Part shown: piece by piece, positions 33,105 through 45,104 of the stretch | How the letters are laid out: every line of letters starts with the position of its first letter | Numbering within the stretch: position 1 is the first letter of the stretch | DNA from: Sialis fuliginosa | Taxonomy: Eukaryota > Arthropoda > Insecta > Megaloptera > Sialidae | DNA length: 64,000 nt | Reading direction: 5' to 3' | Assembly (NCBI GenBank): GCA_961205875.1 | Contig: OY540816.1 | Coordinates: 4,908,701 to 4,972,700 of the forward strand | Translations under genes and position numbers: made by a program | Notes under the pieces: model-generated | Told to the model about the DNA's origin: nothing | The model's input: the letters and a program-made list of their open reading frames with translations, nothing else | The model's database searches: none

Positions 33105-33864
33105 TAGTGATGTAACGAATATTCGCATTCGCATTCGCATTCGCAAGAAAAAATGTGGATATTTTTGCGAATATTACTATTTTTTGTAATAGTAAAAAAA
33201 ATATTTTTTTATCTATTATATTAAATAATTATTTTTAAGAACTTAGAAACAGTCAACATTTATTTTTACTTCCATGTTCTGAAGAAATGGAAGTATTGTA
33301 ATACCGTCGAAAAATCGTGAACGAGATAAGAGCAAATTCTGATTGTACTAACTTCAAAATGTAAAAGAAAGTTGATTTACTCATGACGGTTGTGCGTGTG
33401 TGTGTCTGAATGTAAATTTTCATTCGTTCACGATAACTATACTGTAAAAATGCACCGATTTGAATTATTTTTGGGGGAAATGTTTGTCATAGTGAGTACT
33501 CCAGACCCCACCAAAAAAAGTTTTTTTTATGAAATTATGGCAATTTAAATAATACAATACATTTGGGAGGGGGGGTTGTATGGAGCATACCCCAACCCCT
33601 AAAAAAAGTAAAAGTTATAAAATAAAAACTAATTAAAGGGATTATATGGATCGTGCTCCCCCCCCCCCACAAAAAATACAAAAAATTATCAAATTAATAC
33701 AAATTAAAATTTACAAAAAAAATAATTGAGGGAGCTTTTATGTCTACATGCCCCCCCTCATAGCGAAAAAATATGAAAAAGAAAATTTATAATAAAAAAA
33801 GTCAATATTCTCATTCGCATTCGCATTCGCGAATGTTTAAAATCATACATTCGTTACATCACTA
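33105..33864. mobile_element. hAT-type element with ATTCGC repeats
   Basis: TAGTGATGTAACGAAT at the left and ATTCGTTACATCACTA at the right are perfect inverted ends fitting YAGNG. The flanks CCATGTAT (33097-33104) and CCATGTTA (33865-33872) look like an 8-bp duplication with two changes. ATTCGC runs lie inside both ends. A piece of family D sits within, and several C and G runs follow. Confidence 0.8.
33266..33508 (+). repeat. Family D copy 3 (partial)
   Basis: It carries TTACTTCCATGTTCTG, GGAAGTATTGTAATACCGTC, GTGCGTGTGTGTGTC and GTGAGTACTCCAGACC in D order. It lies within the hAT at 33105. Confidence 0.75.
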
Positions 33865-33872
33865 CCATGTTA

Positions 33873-34543
33873 TATGAAATATACATAAAGTATAAGTAAG
33901 TATAGTGAAGCCGATTTTTTTCGAAAACCGAATTTTGATGGAATTATCCATTTTGACCTTCCCTGAGTCCATTCTGATTATTTTTGCCATGATGTCTGTC
34001 TGTCTGTTGGTCTGTAAACGCTGTACTCAAATACGACAAATCGGAGAAAGGTGAAATTTTATATTTAAAATTAATTTTTTTCTGGGAAGAAAATCTCCTA
34101 TTTTTGAAAAACGATCTTTCAACCGGATACGGATGTTTAATGACGTCGATTTTTAAATTTTTTGAATTACTTTGAAACAGTGCGAAATAGAGAAAAATGG
34201 TCAAGTTAAAAACTGTGGGTAATACTATCTATAATTTATATTTTATTAATTTAAAAAAAAATAAATAAATAAATAATAATTCAAATCGATCATAACGGAG
34301 AGTAAATATCTGCCATGAGTGTTATGGGACTTTCTTAAACGTATTAAAGAAATTGAATAGTGTACATGTTTGCCATAGATGGGTAATTCTAAATAATTAA
34401 ATTGACAAGAGTAAACATCCGTTTCCGGTTAAGTTATTACGTTCAAAAAAATTCATTTGATACATAATGTAAAGAATATTATTATCTATAGTTTATTTCC
34501 TATTCATTTTTATTAGTTTGAAATATGTTTTAATAAAATAAGA
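33873..34543. other. AT-rich stretch
   Basis: A GTCTGTCTGTCTGTTGGTCTG block at 33990 suggests another decayed insect repeat. The frame at 33944-34204 is not convincing. Confidence 0.4.
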
Positions 34544-34551
34544 ATCACGTA

Positions 34552-34914
34552 CAGGGCTGTAACTACAGGCTCGGGGGGCCCTGGAGCAAGAAGAGACCGA
34601 GTGACCCCAAAATATGAAAAATTGTAGACCTTTTTTTATCCTTACTTGGAAATGTAGGTACCACTTATTTATAATTTAGATTTTAATGACCTTTTTTTTT
34701 AGTCGACAATCTCAATTTTCTTTATGTAACTGTACATTTCCTATTATCTTTATTTTCATAAATAATAAATGTTAAATTCAAATTCGCAACGAAAAAAAAG
34801 TCATTAAAATCAAAATATATGTAACATTTATTTAACATTTTCAAGAACCAAATAAAAATAAAAGTTTTTCGTTACTGCGGGGGCGTTACTGCCCCGGTGG
34901 TAGTTACGGCCCTG
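34552..34914. mobile_element. hAT-type element, CAGGGCTGTAACTA ends, copy 2
   Basis: A 363-bp element with a perfect 8-bp duplication ATCACGTA at 34544-34551 and 34915-34922. The ends CAGGGCTGTAACTAC and GTAGTTACGGCCCTG are inverted and fit YAGNG. It is related to 27551-27944. No frame. Confidence 0.87.
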
Positions 34915-34993
34915 ATCACGTACACTGTTAAGTATAAGAAAGTCCCGTGGCTCCCATGGCAGATATTTTATTATTATCTTATAATATTTTTTT

Positions 34994-35382
34994 CAGGGCT
35001 TCGAACCGTTATTTTTTTCGTTTCGGTTTTCGTTCCGGTTCGAGCAAAAAAATATATTTCGGTTCGGTTCCGGTTTTCGTTCCGCAAAAAATAACGGTTT
35101 TTCCGGTTTTTTCGGTTTTCGGTTCAGCTCCAAGTGATTAATTAAAAAAAAATTATTTGTATTAAAAAAAAATGTTCTACCATAATTTAGAATATTTTAT
35201 GGTACTTGTATGATAGTCCGAATGACAATTGAAGTGGGAAATAAGATCATGTTAACGCGCGTATTTTAACATGTACTGAACCGTAAAAACCGATATTTTT
35301 ATTTCGGTTCTGTTCCGGTTTTCGTTCTGGCAAAAAATAACGGTTTTTCCGGTTTTCGGTTCAGTACCGGTTCGAAGCCCTG
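34994..35382 (+). mobile_element. hAT-type family G copy 2
   Basis: 389 bp with perfect ends CAGGGCTTCGAACCG and CGGTTCGAAGCCCTG and an 8-bp duplication ATTTTTTT at 34986-34993 and 35383-35390. The subterminal parts are repeats of CGGTTTTCGTTCCGG. The short frames 34897-35141 are chance readings of these repeats. Confidence 0.87.
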
Positions 35383-35390
35383 ATTTTTTT

Positions 35391-36102
35391 CATTTCTAGT
35401 AGGTACATATATCAAAAGTAGTAGGTATGTATGTTGTTTAAGGACAAATCAAGATTGAACAAATATGCAATCTGTCATTTTCAGTGTGTACCTTTGCAAT
35501 GAGTGTACTTAACAACTCTACAAATAGTGCAATTGCAATTTCAAGTAAATATTTCTCAAGGAAACAATCATTGACCTGCTTTTGTCGATAAATAATAAAT
35601 ATTGACACAAGTGCAAGACTTTTAATGTAATTAAGTCTTGTAAGAACTGTAATTAATTTCAAGTATTCCAGTGTACATATTATGTATATCTATTTATATG
35701 AAATATGTATGTACAGTCACCTACAGAACTCGTCTGGCACCCTAAAGGCTAGAATCGCTTACAACAGATTCCAAATTTAAAGACAAACATCATCGGTTAT
35801 CTTTTTCTATCAAATTTAATATATTTAAATACTAAAATTCGGAATATCAAATATTTATTGCCACAAAATTTACGTATACAATTTTCAATAGATTACATAA
35901 TAATTTAATTGCACAAATATATATGAGTACCTATTATAAACGAAGAGTAGTTCTTTATCTAGCAAATGAATTTCAAAATATCTGTTTTTGTTTGATACAT
36001 GGAGAAATGATTTAAATATTATAATAATCAAATGGGAGGAGCCTACTAAGTTTGTGATAAACGAAAATGAATACAAACTGCAAGACCATTAATGCAGACG
36101 AC
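35391..36102. other. AT-rich stretch
   Basis: Apart from the family T copy at 35706-35810 I see no feature. Confidence 0.4.
35706..35810 (-). repeat. Family T repeat, copy 2
   Basis: Reverse match to 5775-5872, with ACAACAGATTCCAAATTTAA in both. Confidence 0.65.
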
Positions 36103-36680
36103 TGTACGTTAGGGTGTTTTTTTAAATATTTTTTTAATTTTTATTTCTTCGGTCCCATTGGCCCATGTTTTAGCTTTGGATCAAAAGTTAATTGTCCCAA
36201 AGAGTAGAGTAGATCAAACCTGTGAACGGTGCAAACCAAGTCTTTTTCCATTTGATTAACATGGTAAAAATTACTTTTTTACTTACGCGTGAATAGCTTG
36301 TTGAAAAAATTTTTTTTTGAAAATTTCTCAGAGCAATATTTTGTAGAGAATTAAGTGCTCAATTCATAAATCCAGTAATTTTTAAGATATGTTTGTTTAA
36401 AAATTATCATAAAAATTAGATGTTACTTTTTATGATAATGTTTAATATGTTGCTGTAAGAAATTAAAATAAATACATTTTTCAACGAAATATTCACGCAT
36501 AAGTTAAAAAGTAATTTTTCCCATATTAATCAAATGAGAAAAGACTCGGTTTGCACCGTTCACATGTTTGATTAACGAGTCTGAAATTTTGGGACAGTTA
36601 ACTTTTGATCCAAAGTTAAAATATAGGTCAATGAGACCGAAAACATAAAAATAAATAAATAAAAAACACCGTAATGTACA
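36103..36680. repeat. Palindromic element, arms about 200 bp
   Basis: TGTACGTTAGGGTGTTTTTT at the left is mirrored by AAAAAACACCGTAATGTACA at the right, and pairing continues through GGATCAAAAGTTAA, GTGAACGGTGCAAACC and TACGCGTGAAT to a centre near 36395. Arms differ by roughly 10-15% by eye. No coding sequence. Confidence 0.78.
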
Positions 36681-37452
36681 TATCGTCCCCTACAAGGCAA
36701 AGTATCGTGAGCGCCATTTTTCTAATTTTACAGGAGACACAAAAAACTGATTAATATGACCTATATAATTTTATTATTTTTCTTTAATAATATGTATTTT
36801 GATACTATTAACTTAACCGCTATTAAGGAATTGAAAAACAATGATTATTTATCAATAAAATGGCGCTTAAGATATTTTATAACCCCCAATTTCAGTGGTC
36901 AGTGGTGCTTAAGATTCTTCTACTTGGAGTTTAAGATATTTTAGTGGGTTCACAACTTGACAGCACTTAAACACCTTTTTTGATTAAAATAATATTTAAT
37001 TTTGTTCAACTATTCGCACAATGAAAATAATATTTATGAATTAAGAACACTGGAAATAAAAAATATAAACCAAAACTTTTTAATTTTAATTTTGAAAAAT
37101 AATGACAATGTTTTTAACGATTACATTTCTGGGCTTTGGTTCACAATTAACATAATGTATGCTATTTTGAAATATGATAAGTACCATTACGATGCAATAT
37201 CATTGTCGGATACGATATTTGTGAAACAGAATTCGGTGCTTACAATATTTTATCTCGCGGTTACGATACTTTATAAAACAATGGTAGATACGATGGTCAA
37301 AATTTAAACAGATTTTTTAGTGAGAAAGAGAAGATTATCACTTATGAAACTTTCAGAATCGATGGGCAGTATCAAGCGGATTATCATAACCAAAAAAAAC
37401 TCAATTTCGCAAAAAATGGCGCTTACGATACTTTGCCTTGTAGGGGACGATA
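36681..37452. mobile_element. DNA-transposon-like element, 42-bp inverted ends
   Basis: TATCGTCCCCTACAAGGCAA and the following AGTATCGTGAGCGCCATTTTT are mirrored at 37412-37452 with one change. The element of 772 bp abuts the palindrome on its left with no spacer. Its interior contains repeated TAAGATATTTTA and CGATAC words and a 101-codon frame at 37002-37307 with no motif I recognise. The high identity of the ends implies recent insertion. Class unassigned. Confidence 0.72.
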
Positions 37453-38021
37453 TATTTAATTCTGTCTATTTATATTATTTAATTTGGATAAAAATATTCG
37501 TCAAAACAAATATATGACATCCAAATAGAAGCAGGTATGTTTATTTCACTACCTACAAAGAAATTGGAAGAAAACGGTAAGTTGTAATTATTTATTTATT
37601 AATTTTACTCTAAAGCCAAAACTTATTAAACATCCACAACTACATAAGACCAAAACAACCTCCAACATATTTGTTTTATAATTATACTAAAATCTCGTAT
37701 ACATACACTATATCGTATGTGTTTGTATTGTAATATTAACTCCGAAGTGAAAACTGGCATTGACGCTTATATCCATGGACTTTAGAGACCACAATCGTAC
37801 TCCGTCACTTTGTGCGGTGGTTAATTAATGTTTCTTTGTATAATAAGGTGCTTCAATTTTCATCTCTGAATAATTATTCCGTAAGTACTCTAGGAAGGTT
37901 CTTTAGCCAACAAAATTTGTTCGAATGTTGATGCATTTTATGAGATTATCATTGTTTAAACATTTATAAACATTATACGTCATTATATTGATTAACAGTG
38001 ACTGTAATTGGGGTTTGAATT
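37453..38021. other. AT-rich DNA, no feature seen
   Basis: No credible gene or repeat boundary. Confidence 0.4.
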
Positions 38022-38896
38022 AGGCATGATGCCAATAACAAAGTATCACTGAAATTATGATTTTAAATAATGAAGTAGGTTAAAAAGATTTTTTTAAATG
38101 TTTTTATTTTTATATTAAAAGCGAGATTAATATGATTTTTGTTGAAATAAAAACACAAAATACAGCAATCCGCCATGTTAGATAAAACATCAGTCAGAGT
38201 GGATGACGTCACGGCTAAGTAAACATCATTTTTGTTTCATTAATATCTGCACTGTTTTTAAATTATTTTGTGGATTTAAATTTTCAATTTGCTCAGTTTT
38301 GTGTTACCAAAACTAAAACTGAGAAACGTTGGCGATGGAACAAGGATTTATTATTGTTGAGATGGAGTCTTCATATAGGCGTGAGTGACCAGGCCCGGAT
38401 TTAGAAATTTGCCGCCCTTAGGCAGTTGCGAAAATTGCCCCCCCCACCTCGAAACTAACAGATTAAGTCATAAATGTCAAAATATAAAACTCAGGATCTT
38501 TTTATTTTGGTTGCGTCAGTTTCAAATTTTATAAATTTTTATAAAGTTACATTAGGAAACATAAAAACTGAAGACCTTTTTTTTTAGTCATGCTTGAGTT
38601 ACATGTATAGAGAAATTATTAGTTATGGGTTGACATTTTTACGTCTCGATTTTCGGACGGCAAACTCATTGATAATGGAATCAAAATCAAATTCAATTCC
38701 CACGAATATAACAAGTTTTCAAAGTTTCCACCAAAATTTGCCGCCCTTCAATTCTTGCCGCCTTAGGCAGCTGCCTACTCTGCCTGCATGGTAAATCCGG
38801 GCCTGGGCGTGACACCAAAAATGCGCCATGACACCTGCGAGCGTTTTGGCATCACATTCTAAATTAGTTTTATGAGTAAATTTTTGTGATTAAACC
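38022..38896 (-). repeat. Family J copy 2, interrupted by a hAT
   Basis: Starts AGGCATGATGCC and runs in reverse through GTGGATGACGTCACGGC to TTTTTGTGATTAAACCC, where it is truncated. A hAT element sits at 38390-38805. Confidence 0.8.
38390..38805. mobile_element. hAT-type element in family J
   Basis: CAGGCCCGGATTTA and TAAATCCGGGCCTG are perfect inverted ends, followed by GCCGCCCTTAGGCAG and CTTAGGCAGCTGCC. The flanks TGAGTGAC and GGCGTGAC agree at six of eight bases; the left flank seems to have a 4-bp duplication after insertion. 416 bp, no transposase. Confidence 0.78.
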
Positions 38897-38913
38897 CAGT
38901 CTGGAACTGTTAG

Positions 38914-38957
38914 GCTCCTGATGAGGACTTCTTGTGAAGTCGAAACACGTGTCGAGT
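38914..38957 (+). ncRNA. Hammerhead-like ribozyme motif 2
   Basis: In order: helix I GCUC (38914-38917), core CUGAUGA (38918-38924), a G, helix II GACUUC-UUGU-GAAGUC (38926-38941), core GAA (38942-38944), helix III ACAC/GUGU (38945-38952), cleavage base C of GUC (38953), helix I GAGU (38954-38957). All core positions of the hammerhead are present. Helix II is a perfect 6-bp stem with a tetraloop, and differs in sequence from the motif at 13832 while keeping its pairing. The extra G beside the core is the one non-canonical point. Flanks do not show a reverse transcriptase. Confidence 0.55.
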
Positions 38958-39433
38958 GACATTGTTTTATTGTGGTTAAGGTGTATAATTTTAGTTTAAG
39001 TGACTAGAAACCACGGTTTCTCCGTTTTTCCAGTAGCAATCTCTAGTAATAAGTATTATCAGTGGTAAGCAAGGGATAAGTGAAATCGGCCCCCGTCGGG
39101 GGGCACAAGGTCTAAGGGGACGGTAAATTCAGGTTGATGGTGATAGAAAAGATAGCAAGTTTATGCTTAAGAAAAGGTTCAACTGAAGGAGGTGTCAAAA
39201 ATTACAATGAAAAAAAAACTCTTTTTCAAAAGTAGCGCAAAATAAGTTCAAGGGAGTTGAATTCGACATGATGACGAAAAAATGTATGGAGGTGCTTTTT
39301 TCAGTTTTTTACCAGGAGAGCAGCGACTTTTAGCTACGTCTCTTAGTATTAAGAGATTATTTTTATCCAATTAACAAAATTAAAACGAGGGGAATAAACA
39401 AATTGTAATTAATTAGAAAGTATTGCTTCCTCG
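38958..39433. other. Non-repeated stretch
   Basis: A GC-richer block with CCCCGTCGGGGGGCACAAGG at about 39092. It follows the hammerhead-like motif directly and could hold the remains of its parent element, but no frame was found. Confidence 0.4.
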
Positions 39434-40105
39434 CCATATCGAAGATACGAGAAGCTTCGTGATCGTTTTAAAATTTTAACATGATCTTTCCGTTTCAGGT
39501 CAAGACAAACACTTTTCGTTTCGTGTCTGTCTATCTGTGTGTCCCCTGAATCCTTGTCACACGCATAACTCATGAATCACTGAATTGATATTAATGAAAC
39601 TTGGTTGGTTAGTTGGGTCTGACTTGAGGACGGTCCCATTTCAAAATTATTAAAATCATGTTTAAGGGGGAGGAGTGACACCTCAAAATATTTTTTTAAG
39701 ATATCTCAAGAAAGACACATGTTACGTGAAAATTTTATAGAATCTTTTGTAGAGCATTAAATTTCCTATAATATAGGTCACCACAACGTTGTAAAATATT
39801 CTTTTACAAAGATTTATCTCAATTTGCTTTAAAAAATCGTTATTTTGACGTTTTGAATGTAATTTTGAACATTTTAGATTTAGATTGAAATTGTCAAAAA
39901 ATTAAAAATATACGAAAAAATAACCAGGCGCGTATCAAGAAAAATGTCGAATTAATATTATTTAATAAAATTGTATGAAAATCAAATGGTTAACCAGTGG
40001 CGGGCAGTTGGACTGAATACTTTTTTTATTTAAATTGTTCAATAATTAATTAAATTTTGAAAAATTTAGCACGAGGAAGCATTGTGCATTTACTCGGCAG
40101 ATGTA
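39434..40105 (+). repeat. Family A copy 5
   Basis: Nearly full length: TTGCTTCCTCGCCATATCG start, TGTCTGTCTATCTGTG block, and end GCACGAGGAAGCATTGTGC with GGCAGATG. Internal deletions of about 100 bp compared with copy 6. Confidence 0.8.
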
Positions 40106-41939
40106 TTTTATCATTGTAAAAAATATTGTGTATAGTATATGTATTATGTATAGCTATATCAAATTCTGAAACTGAATAATTCGCAATTTGAAAGTACGAG
40201 AAAAACTGTCGAGTTAAAATTTTTGACGCAGTTGAGTGTCTCCCGCGGAGTAGATGAAGAAATCACATTATTGCCTATTAATTAATTACCGGAAGTGTCC
40301 GTCATCTTGGATTTTGTGTTTTTGTCGATTTGCACACATATTTAGCATTTTTCGATAAAAAAGCTAACTAACAAATTTGTAGAGAATTTAATTATTGTTG
40401 AAAATAATTTTACGACGTTAATCTATATGTATGATACAATAGGACTGCACACGAAACGAGAAGAGAGATAGAAAAGTCACATCTCATCTCGGTTCTGATT
40501 TTGTAAATTAACTGCCTCGTCTCGTTATTGCCAAATAAAAAAAAAATTAAATATCCAAAAAAATAAATACTTTAAGATTATAAATCAAAAATATATACAT
40601 TGAATTTAAAAACATAACTTTGATTTGTAACGCGCTTATGGGACACCCTATATAAATGTAACTAATTTTAAAATATGCGGCTTGTCTAACCTGATAACTT
40701 TTGTATTTAAAGTTTTCTTCAATTTGTTATAATAAATGAAATATTGAACTTTGACACAGTCTTGGGACTGTAATAAATAATATTTTTTTGGAAAATAGAT
40801 AATATTATAAGTACCTATCAATCGACTTATTTGAATATAAATAGTAAATCTCTTTCCCGAATACATGTTTTCTTAGAAAGGCGAATGTGGTCGTGGTCAG
40901 AAATGTGAGTTTCTCAAACCACTCAAACGTTTATGTTTAAATTATTTCGTATGTTCGTCGCTCGCATTGTTTCAACTATTTAAATATTTACATCTGTATG
41001 TCGAATATAGTCTCTTTGTCATGTTTGCAGCGCAAACGGCTGTCTATGTAGCTTATATGAATATTCGCTATATATTATATGTATATTCCCTTCAACAATG
41101 TAATTACTGTTATTGTTACAACTGATTGAATGAGCAGTTTATTTATTATGAATATTGCGTACCAATACATATAATATAAACAACCAGACTCCACTTTGCG
41201 TCGGAGATACGTTCTTCAGTAACATGACGCATACTGAAATAATGTAAAGTGGGGTTAAATTGTACATATTATATTAATGTATACACTATATAAACTATAT
41301 AATATATTATACATAGGTAATATATATTATAGTGATGCTAATATATTAAATAATAACAAATTAATTGTCTAAACGGACTTCACAAAAAAAATCCGGCCGG
41401 AACCGGATTTTTTTTTAAAACATTTTATTTTAATTAATAATAATAATTAAAACAATATGTAAGGTTTTTTTCATAGATTGTTATCTTAAATTAATATTTT
41501 ATATGGTATTTCTTAAATAGTAGAAGCGTCCTACATTAGGTAGGTATATTATAAAAAATATTATTTTTTACAAATCTTGTAATTTTTACAGCTTCGTAAA
41601 ATCGATTGTTTTATATTTTTTCATATCTTCTTGATCTAATCTGATTACATTTCTAGTGTCAAATTATAAATGTGATAAATCACAAATAGCATCTAGACAT
41701 ATTCACAATAGAGAAGATTGTATAAATTTACTACTACTCACTACTCGAAATAAAAGCACCAATACATTACTATTATATTATAGTGCATGTATCATAAACA
41801 ATACTGCATTATCTTAATACTATTAGCTAAGTTCAGACAGTTTTTGAAGAAAACATATTTAGGGCTACAGTAATATAAAAAATTCAGAACAAGTCTTATT
41901 TTTACACCTTAATAATTGGAAATTAAAAAAAATCTTTGA
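40106..41939. other. Long AT-rich stretch without genes
   Basis: Mostly unique AT-rich DNA. 41390-41412 is a palindrome ATCCGGCCGGAACCGGAT that recalls the CCGG-rich end of family K. Frames such as 40648-40866 show no domain. Confidence 0.45.
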
Positions 41940-42185
41940 TATACAGAGAGAGTCATATCAGGTGCAACAAACTTGAACAGTTTATTAAGAAACAAATTTA
42001 TATAAACATGTGTTCGGAAACTCTTCGTGAGGGAGTTACAGACTCAAATATTTTGTCTCAAATGAGTTTTTATTTAATATTTTGAGAACCCATTGCGATA
42101 CAGTACTTAAATTTGACACCCGGATTAATATTATACGTGTTATCGATTTCCAGTATCAACCAATGACCAGGATATATGGGGCCAG
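41940..42185. repeat. Repeat shared with 12800 and 20560
   Basis: GTCATATCAGGTGCAACAAAC and TTTTGAGAACCCATTG resemble 12803-12860; CGTGTTATCGATTTCCAGTATCAA resembles 20608-20630. Boundaries unclear. Confidence 0.5.
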
Positions 42186-42189
42186 TCCG

Positions 42190-43008
42190 ATCAGTGGGCC
42201 CATTGAGTTATAATATCTAGTTTTTTTTGTTCTTAATTTTTTTTATAAATAAATCAGTTTTTCTCGATGTGGGCGTCCGTCTCCCCTTCTGAACTGGCAC
42301 CCAGAGCAGTCGCTCAGCCTACCTCCTTAATGCCAGGCCAGCATTGCTGTTATACATTAACAAAATAAGAAACGAATTTTAATAAATATAAAAATTTTAA
42401 ACATCAAGTATTCTTTTTTCCAAAGCTTACTTGACTTTTTAATATTGCACTCGAGTGATTGTTGTAGTTTTGGTTTATGACGCCTCGACTAACAAAATAT
42501 TTTAGTTTTCCATGGCAATTGTGATTTTTATTTAATATAATGAATAAAATGCGTTGTATCTTTGTTATGGTTATTTGATATTGGTTTAGTATTAATACGT
42601 GTTTAAAACTTAACCGATTATAAAATTTCATAACTATATCACAATGGGTTATCAAAATATTAAATAAAAACTAATTTTAAACAAAATATTTGAGAGTTTT
42701 TTTGTTAATATATCATTATAAAACAAATTACTTATTTTTTCAGGTCAATTATTGTTATAATTACAATCATACTTCTGCTGCACAAAATGTTAAAAAACGG
42801 CATTTGTGTTATGAAATGATTGTTTCAATTAAAATTTTTGCTAATAAAAAGTTGTTATATCATAATTATTATATATATGATTGATTTTTTAAGCAAATAC
42901 TACTTATATTATTTATGAATTTCTTAGTATAAAAGCAGTAATAAAATTTAAAAATTCAGGAAAATCCGGAATAAAATCGTGAATTCCGGCCTGAATTCCG
43001 GTACACCC
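42190..43008 (-). repeat. Family K repeat, copy 2
   Basis: Reverse match to 12460-13390, starting with AGTGGGCCCATTGAGTTATA and ending with CCGGCCTGAATTCCGG. The minus frame 42404-42655 and plus frame 42690-42884 are not conserved in copy 1. Confidence 0.75.
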
Positions 43009-43457
43009 CTAGTTTATACCACTATTACAACCCTAATTTTTTTTTAATCAAATTGGTGCGACAAGATGGTCCCCTTGTGAGATACTAACGATTTTTGATC
43101 ACCCTGAAAATGTTACATCAAGTTTCTGAAATACCCTCCCCATTAGTTGGCGTGAAACACTAAACGTTATTCATGTCAAAAAATAGTTGAGAGATAATCT
43201 GTATTTTCCTACAACCACTATGAAAAGCATTCCCCATTTCTAAATAATTCGAAAAATTCAAAAATTGATGATATCTCTTTCCGGTTTAGTATGTATTACA
43301 ATACTCTTTTCACACATTCATTGAATTACATAATGGCCGTAGGTGATTCAAGTTCAAAGTGTAAACATTTTTCAGAAATATTTGCTTGTATATATGTACA
43401 GGTACAGTATTTCAAATTTATAAAAAATAAACAATAATTATTTTATATTAAAATCAA
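43009..43457. other. AT-rich DNA, no feature seen
   Basis: No credible gene or repeat boundary. Confidence 0.4.
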
Positions 43458-44023
43458 TCCATACTAATATTATAAATCCGAAAGTGTGTCTGTCTGTTTG
43501 TTACCTTTTCATGGCTAAACCGCTAAACCGATCTTGATGAAATTTGGCAGTGAGATAGCTTGCATCCCGAGTTCGGACATAGGCTACTTTATATCTCGAA
43601 AATTCAACCCCTAATGAATTGCAAGGAGGTGGAATTTTTTTATTTTTTTTAGTAATTAATATTTTACCCCCCGTTACATATGAAGGGTTGTAAGGGGTTT
43701 TATTCGATCTGGCGTGAAAAATACTTTGGTGGTGGGGAGATCAAGGGGAAAAACAACCCTCTATCTCGCATAGGAGCCGAGATATTTACGATTTTGTATA
43801 ATGAAAGAAAACTAGAAATAAGAAAAATTTAATATTTCACATATGAAGGGTTGTAATTGGTTACTTCGATCTGGCGGGTAAAATACTACAGAAGAGGGGT
43901 TATTAGGGGGACAAAACAACCCCTTATCTTACATAGGAGTCGAGATTTATATTATAATTGCGAAAGTGTATCTCTCAATCTGTCTATTTGTTACCTGTTT
44001 ACGGCTAAATGGGTAGCAGCTAG
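43458..44023 (+). mobile_element. Non-autonomous Helitron, family C
   Basis: Starts TCCATACTAATATTATAAAT after an A, continues with TGTGTCTGTCTGTTTGTTACC and ACCGATCTTGATGAAATTTGG, a phrase common in insect Helitrons, and ends GTAGCAGCTAG at 44023 before a T. The usual GC hairpin is missing because a second, truncated start region (GCGAAAGTGTATCTC at 43961) runs straight into the end. So this is an internally rearranged copy. Confidence 0.75.
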
Positions 44024-44205
44024 TTAATAATATATTCAATTTAAGAAAGTATATTATTCTCAAGTTGCTCCTCGAGTTGCTCCAAAGTTAATTAGGTTAC
44101 GTTAATTTTAATAATTAGAAAGCCTATATTTATATACGTATAATGAGATGGTGCATACAAATATAGATAATTTTGTTTAAAACATATAATAAATACAAGT
44201 ATGTA

Positions 44206-45102
44206 GGGGAGACCGGGGGAATGGCGCCACTCGAGGTAATGCCGCCACCCTATATAAACAGCAAACGATAGTCGGTGGAGAGGTCGCGATAAATGCTGTA
44301 CTTTAGTGACCAACAGAAGAAACTGCTTCAGTATTATCAAGGTTCTAATTAGAGAAGTGTAGTTATTATCGCAGAAAATATTGTTTTTTACTGTTTCGTT
44401 ATAATTTGTGACTTATATATAAATCGAGTTAAGTGTCATTTTTTGTTAATTTATAGCCGTAATTAGTATGCGTACGCATTCAACTAATATTCAATTACAT
44501 TTATGTGTTATATTTTTTATGTATAAATGTCTTCACTAGTTGTGAATTAAGATCATTCGCCATATTGTCATACCGGGGTAATGGCGCCATTATAGCTGGG
44601 GCAATAATGTAAATCCTCTCAGATTAAAACTTAGAACCTCTAGTTATTGACGATCAAGAAGTTGAAGAGGTCTTCTATCTTGGGCAAAATAACGTAAACC
44701 TAGGCCCAATAACCGATAGCAGAAACCTACCCCAAACTGATAAAACTGAAGAAATTGCCATTTATAGTCCAGATGGCCTACCAGAAGTTCCCGGAATTTC
44801 GAGTACGTCTTCAAAAACAACCGATGGCAGTTTTAATGTAGCATTGAACAAGTTATCTTCAATCCTAATTGCGGCAGCTAAACAAATTACCCCGGTACCA
44901 GAGTAATCACGTCACCGTGGCCTTTTTAAACTTATTTTTAAATAACGTTAAAACTTCGCTTAATTAAGCTTTGTTAAAGTATTTGTACAATGCGTGAGAA
45001 ACTGTATAACTAAATAGTCCGCTTATTTAAAGTGTTATGTTACTTTAAAGTATAGGAAAAAATCGTTTTTCCTTAAGGTGGCGCGATTCCCCCGGTCTCC
45101 CC
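44206..45102 (+). mobile_element. TA-flanked DNA transposon (pogo/mariner-like) remnant
   Basis: GGGGAGACCGGGGGAATGGC and the reverse of GGCGCGATTCCCCCGGTCTC are long inverted ends of about 26 bp; TA lies at both edges (44204-44205, 45103-45104), the target of the mariner/pogo group. An internal GGGGTAATGGCGCCA at 44574 repeats the end motif. A transposase-like reading frame occupies 44628-44906. Confidence 0.75.
44628..44906 (+). pseudogene. C-terminal coding remnant in the TA-flanked transposon
   Basis: An open frame of 92 codons without an ATG begins after an in-frame TAA and stops at 44904-44906. It includes DDQEVEEVFYLGQ, EEIAIYSPDGLPEVPG and LNKLSSILIAAAKQI. Base composition is far less AT-rich than around it, which supports former coding use. 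Position close to the right end of the element suggests the last exon of its transposase (jerky/Tigger-like by analogy). No catalytic residues are present and the family is inferred from context only. Confidence 0.5.
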
Positions 45103-45104
45103 TA

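Noticed and set aside
37002-37307. 101-codon frame in the 42-bp-ended element
   Set aside because: AT-rich, N/I/Y/K-rich composition expected by chance; no catalytic pattern visible.
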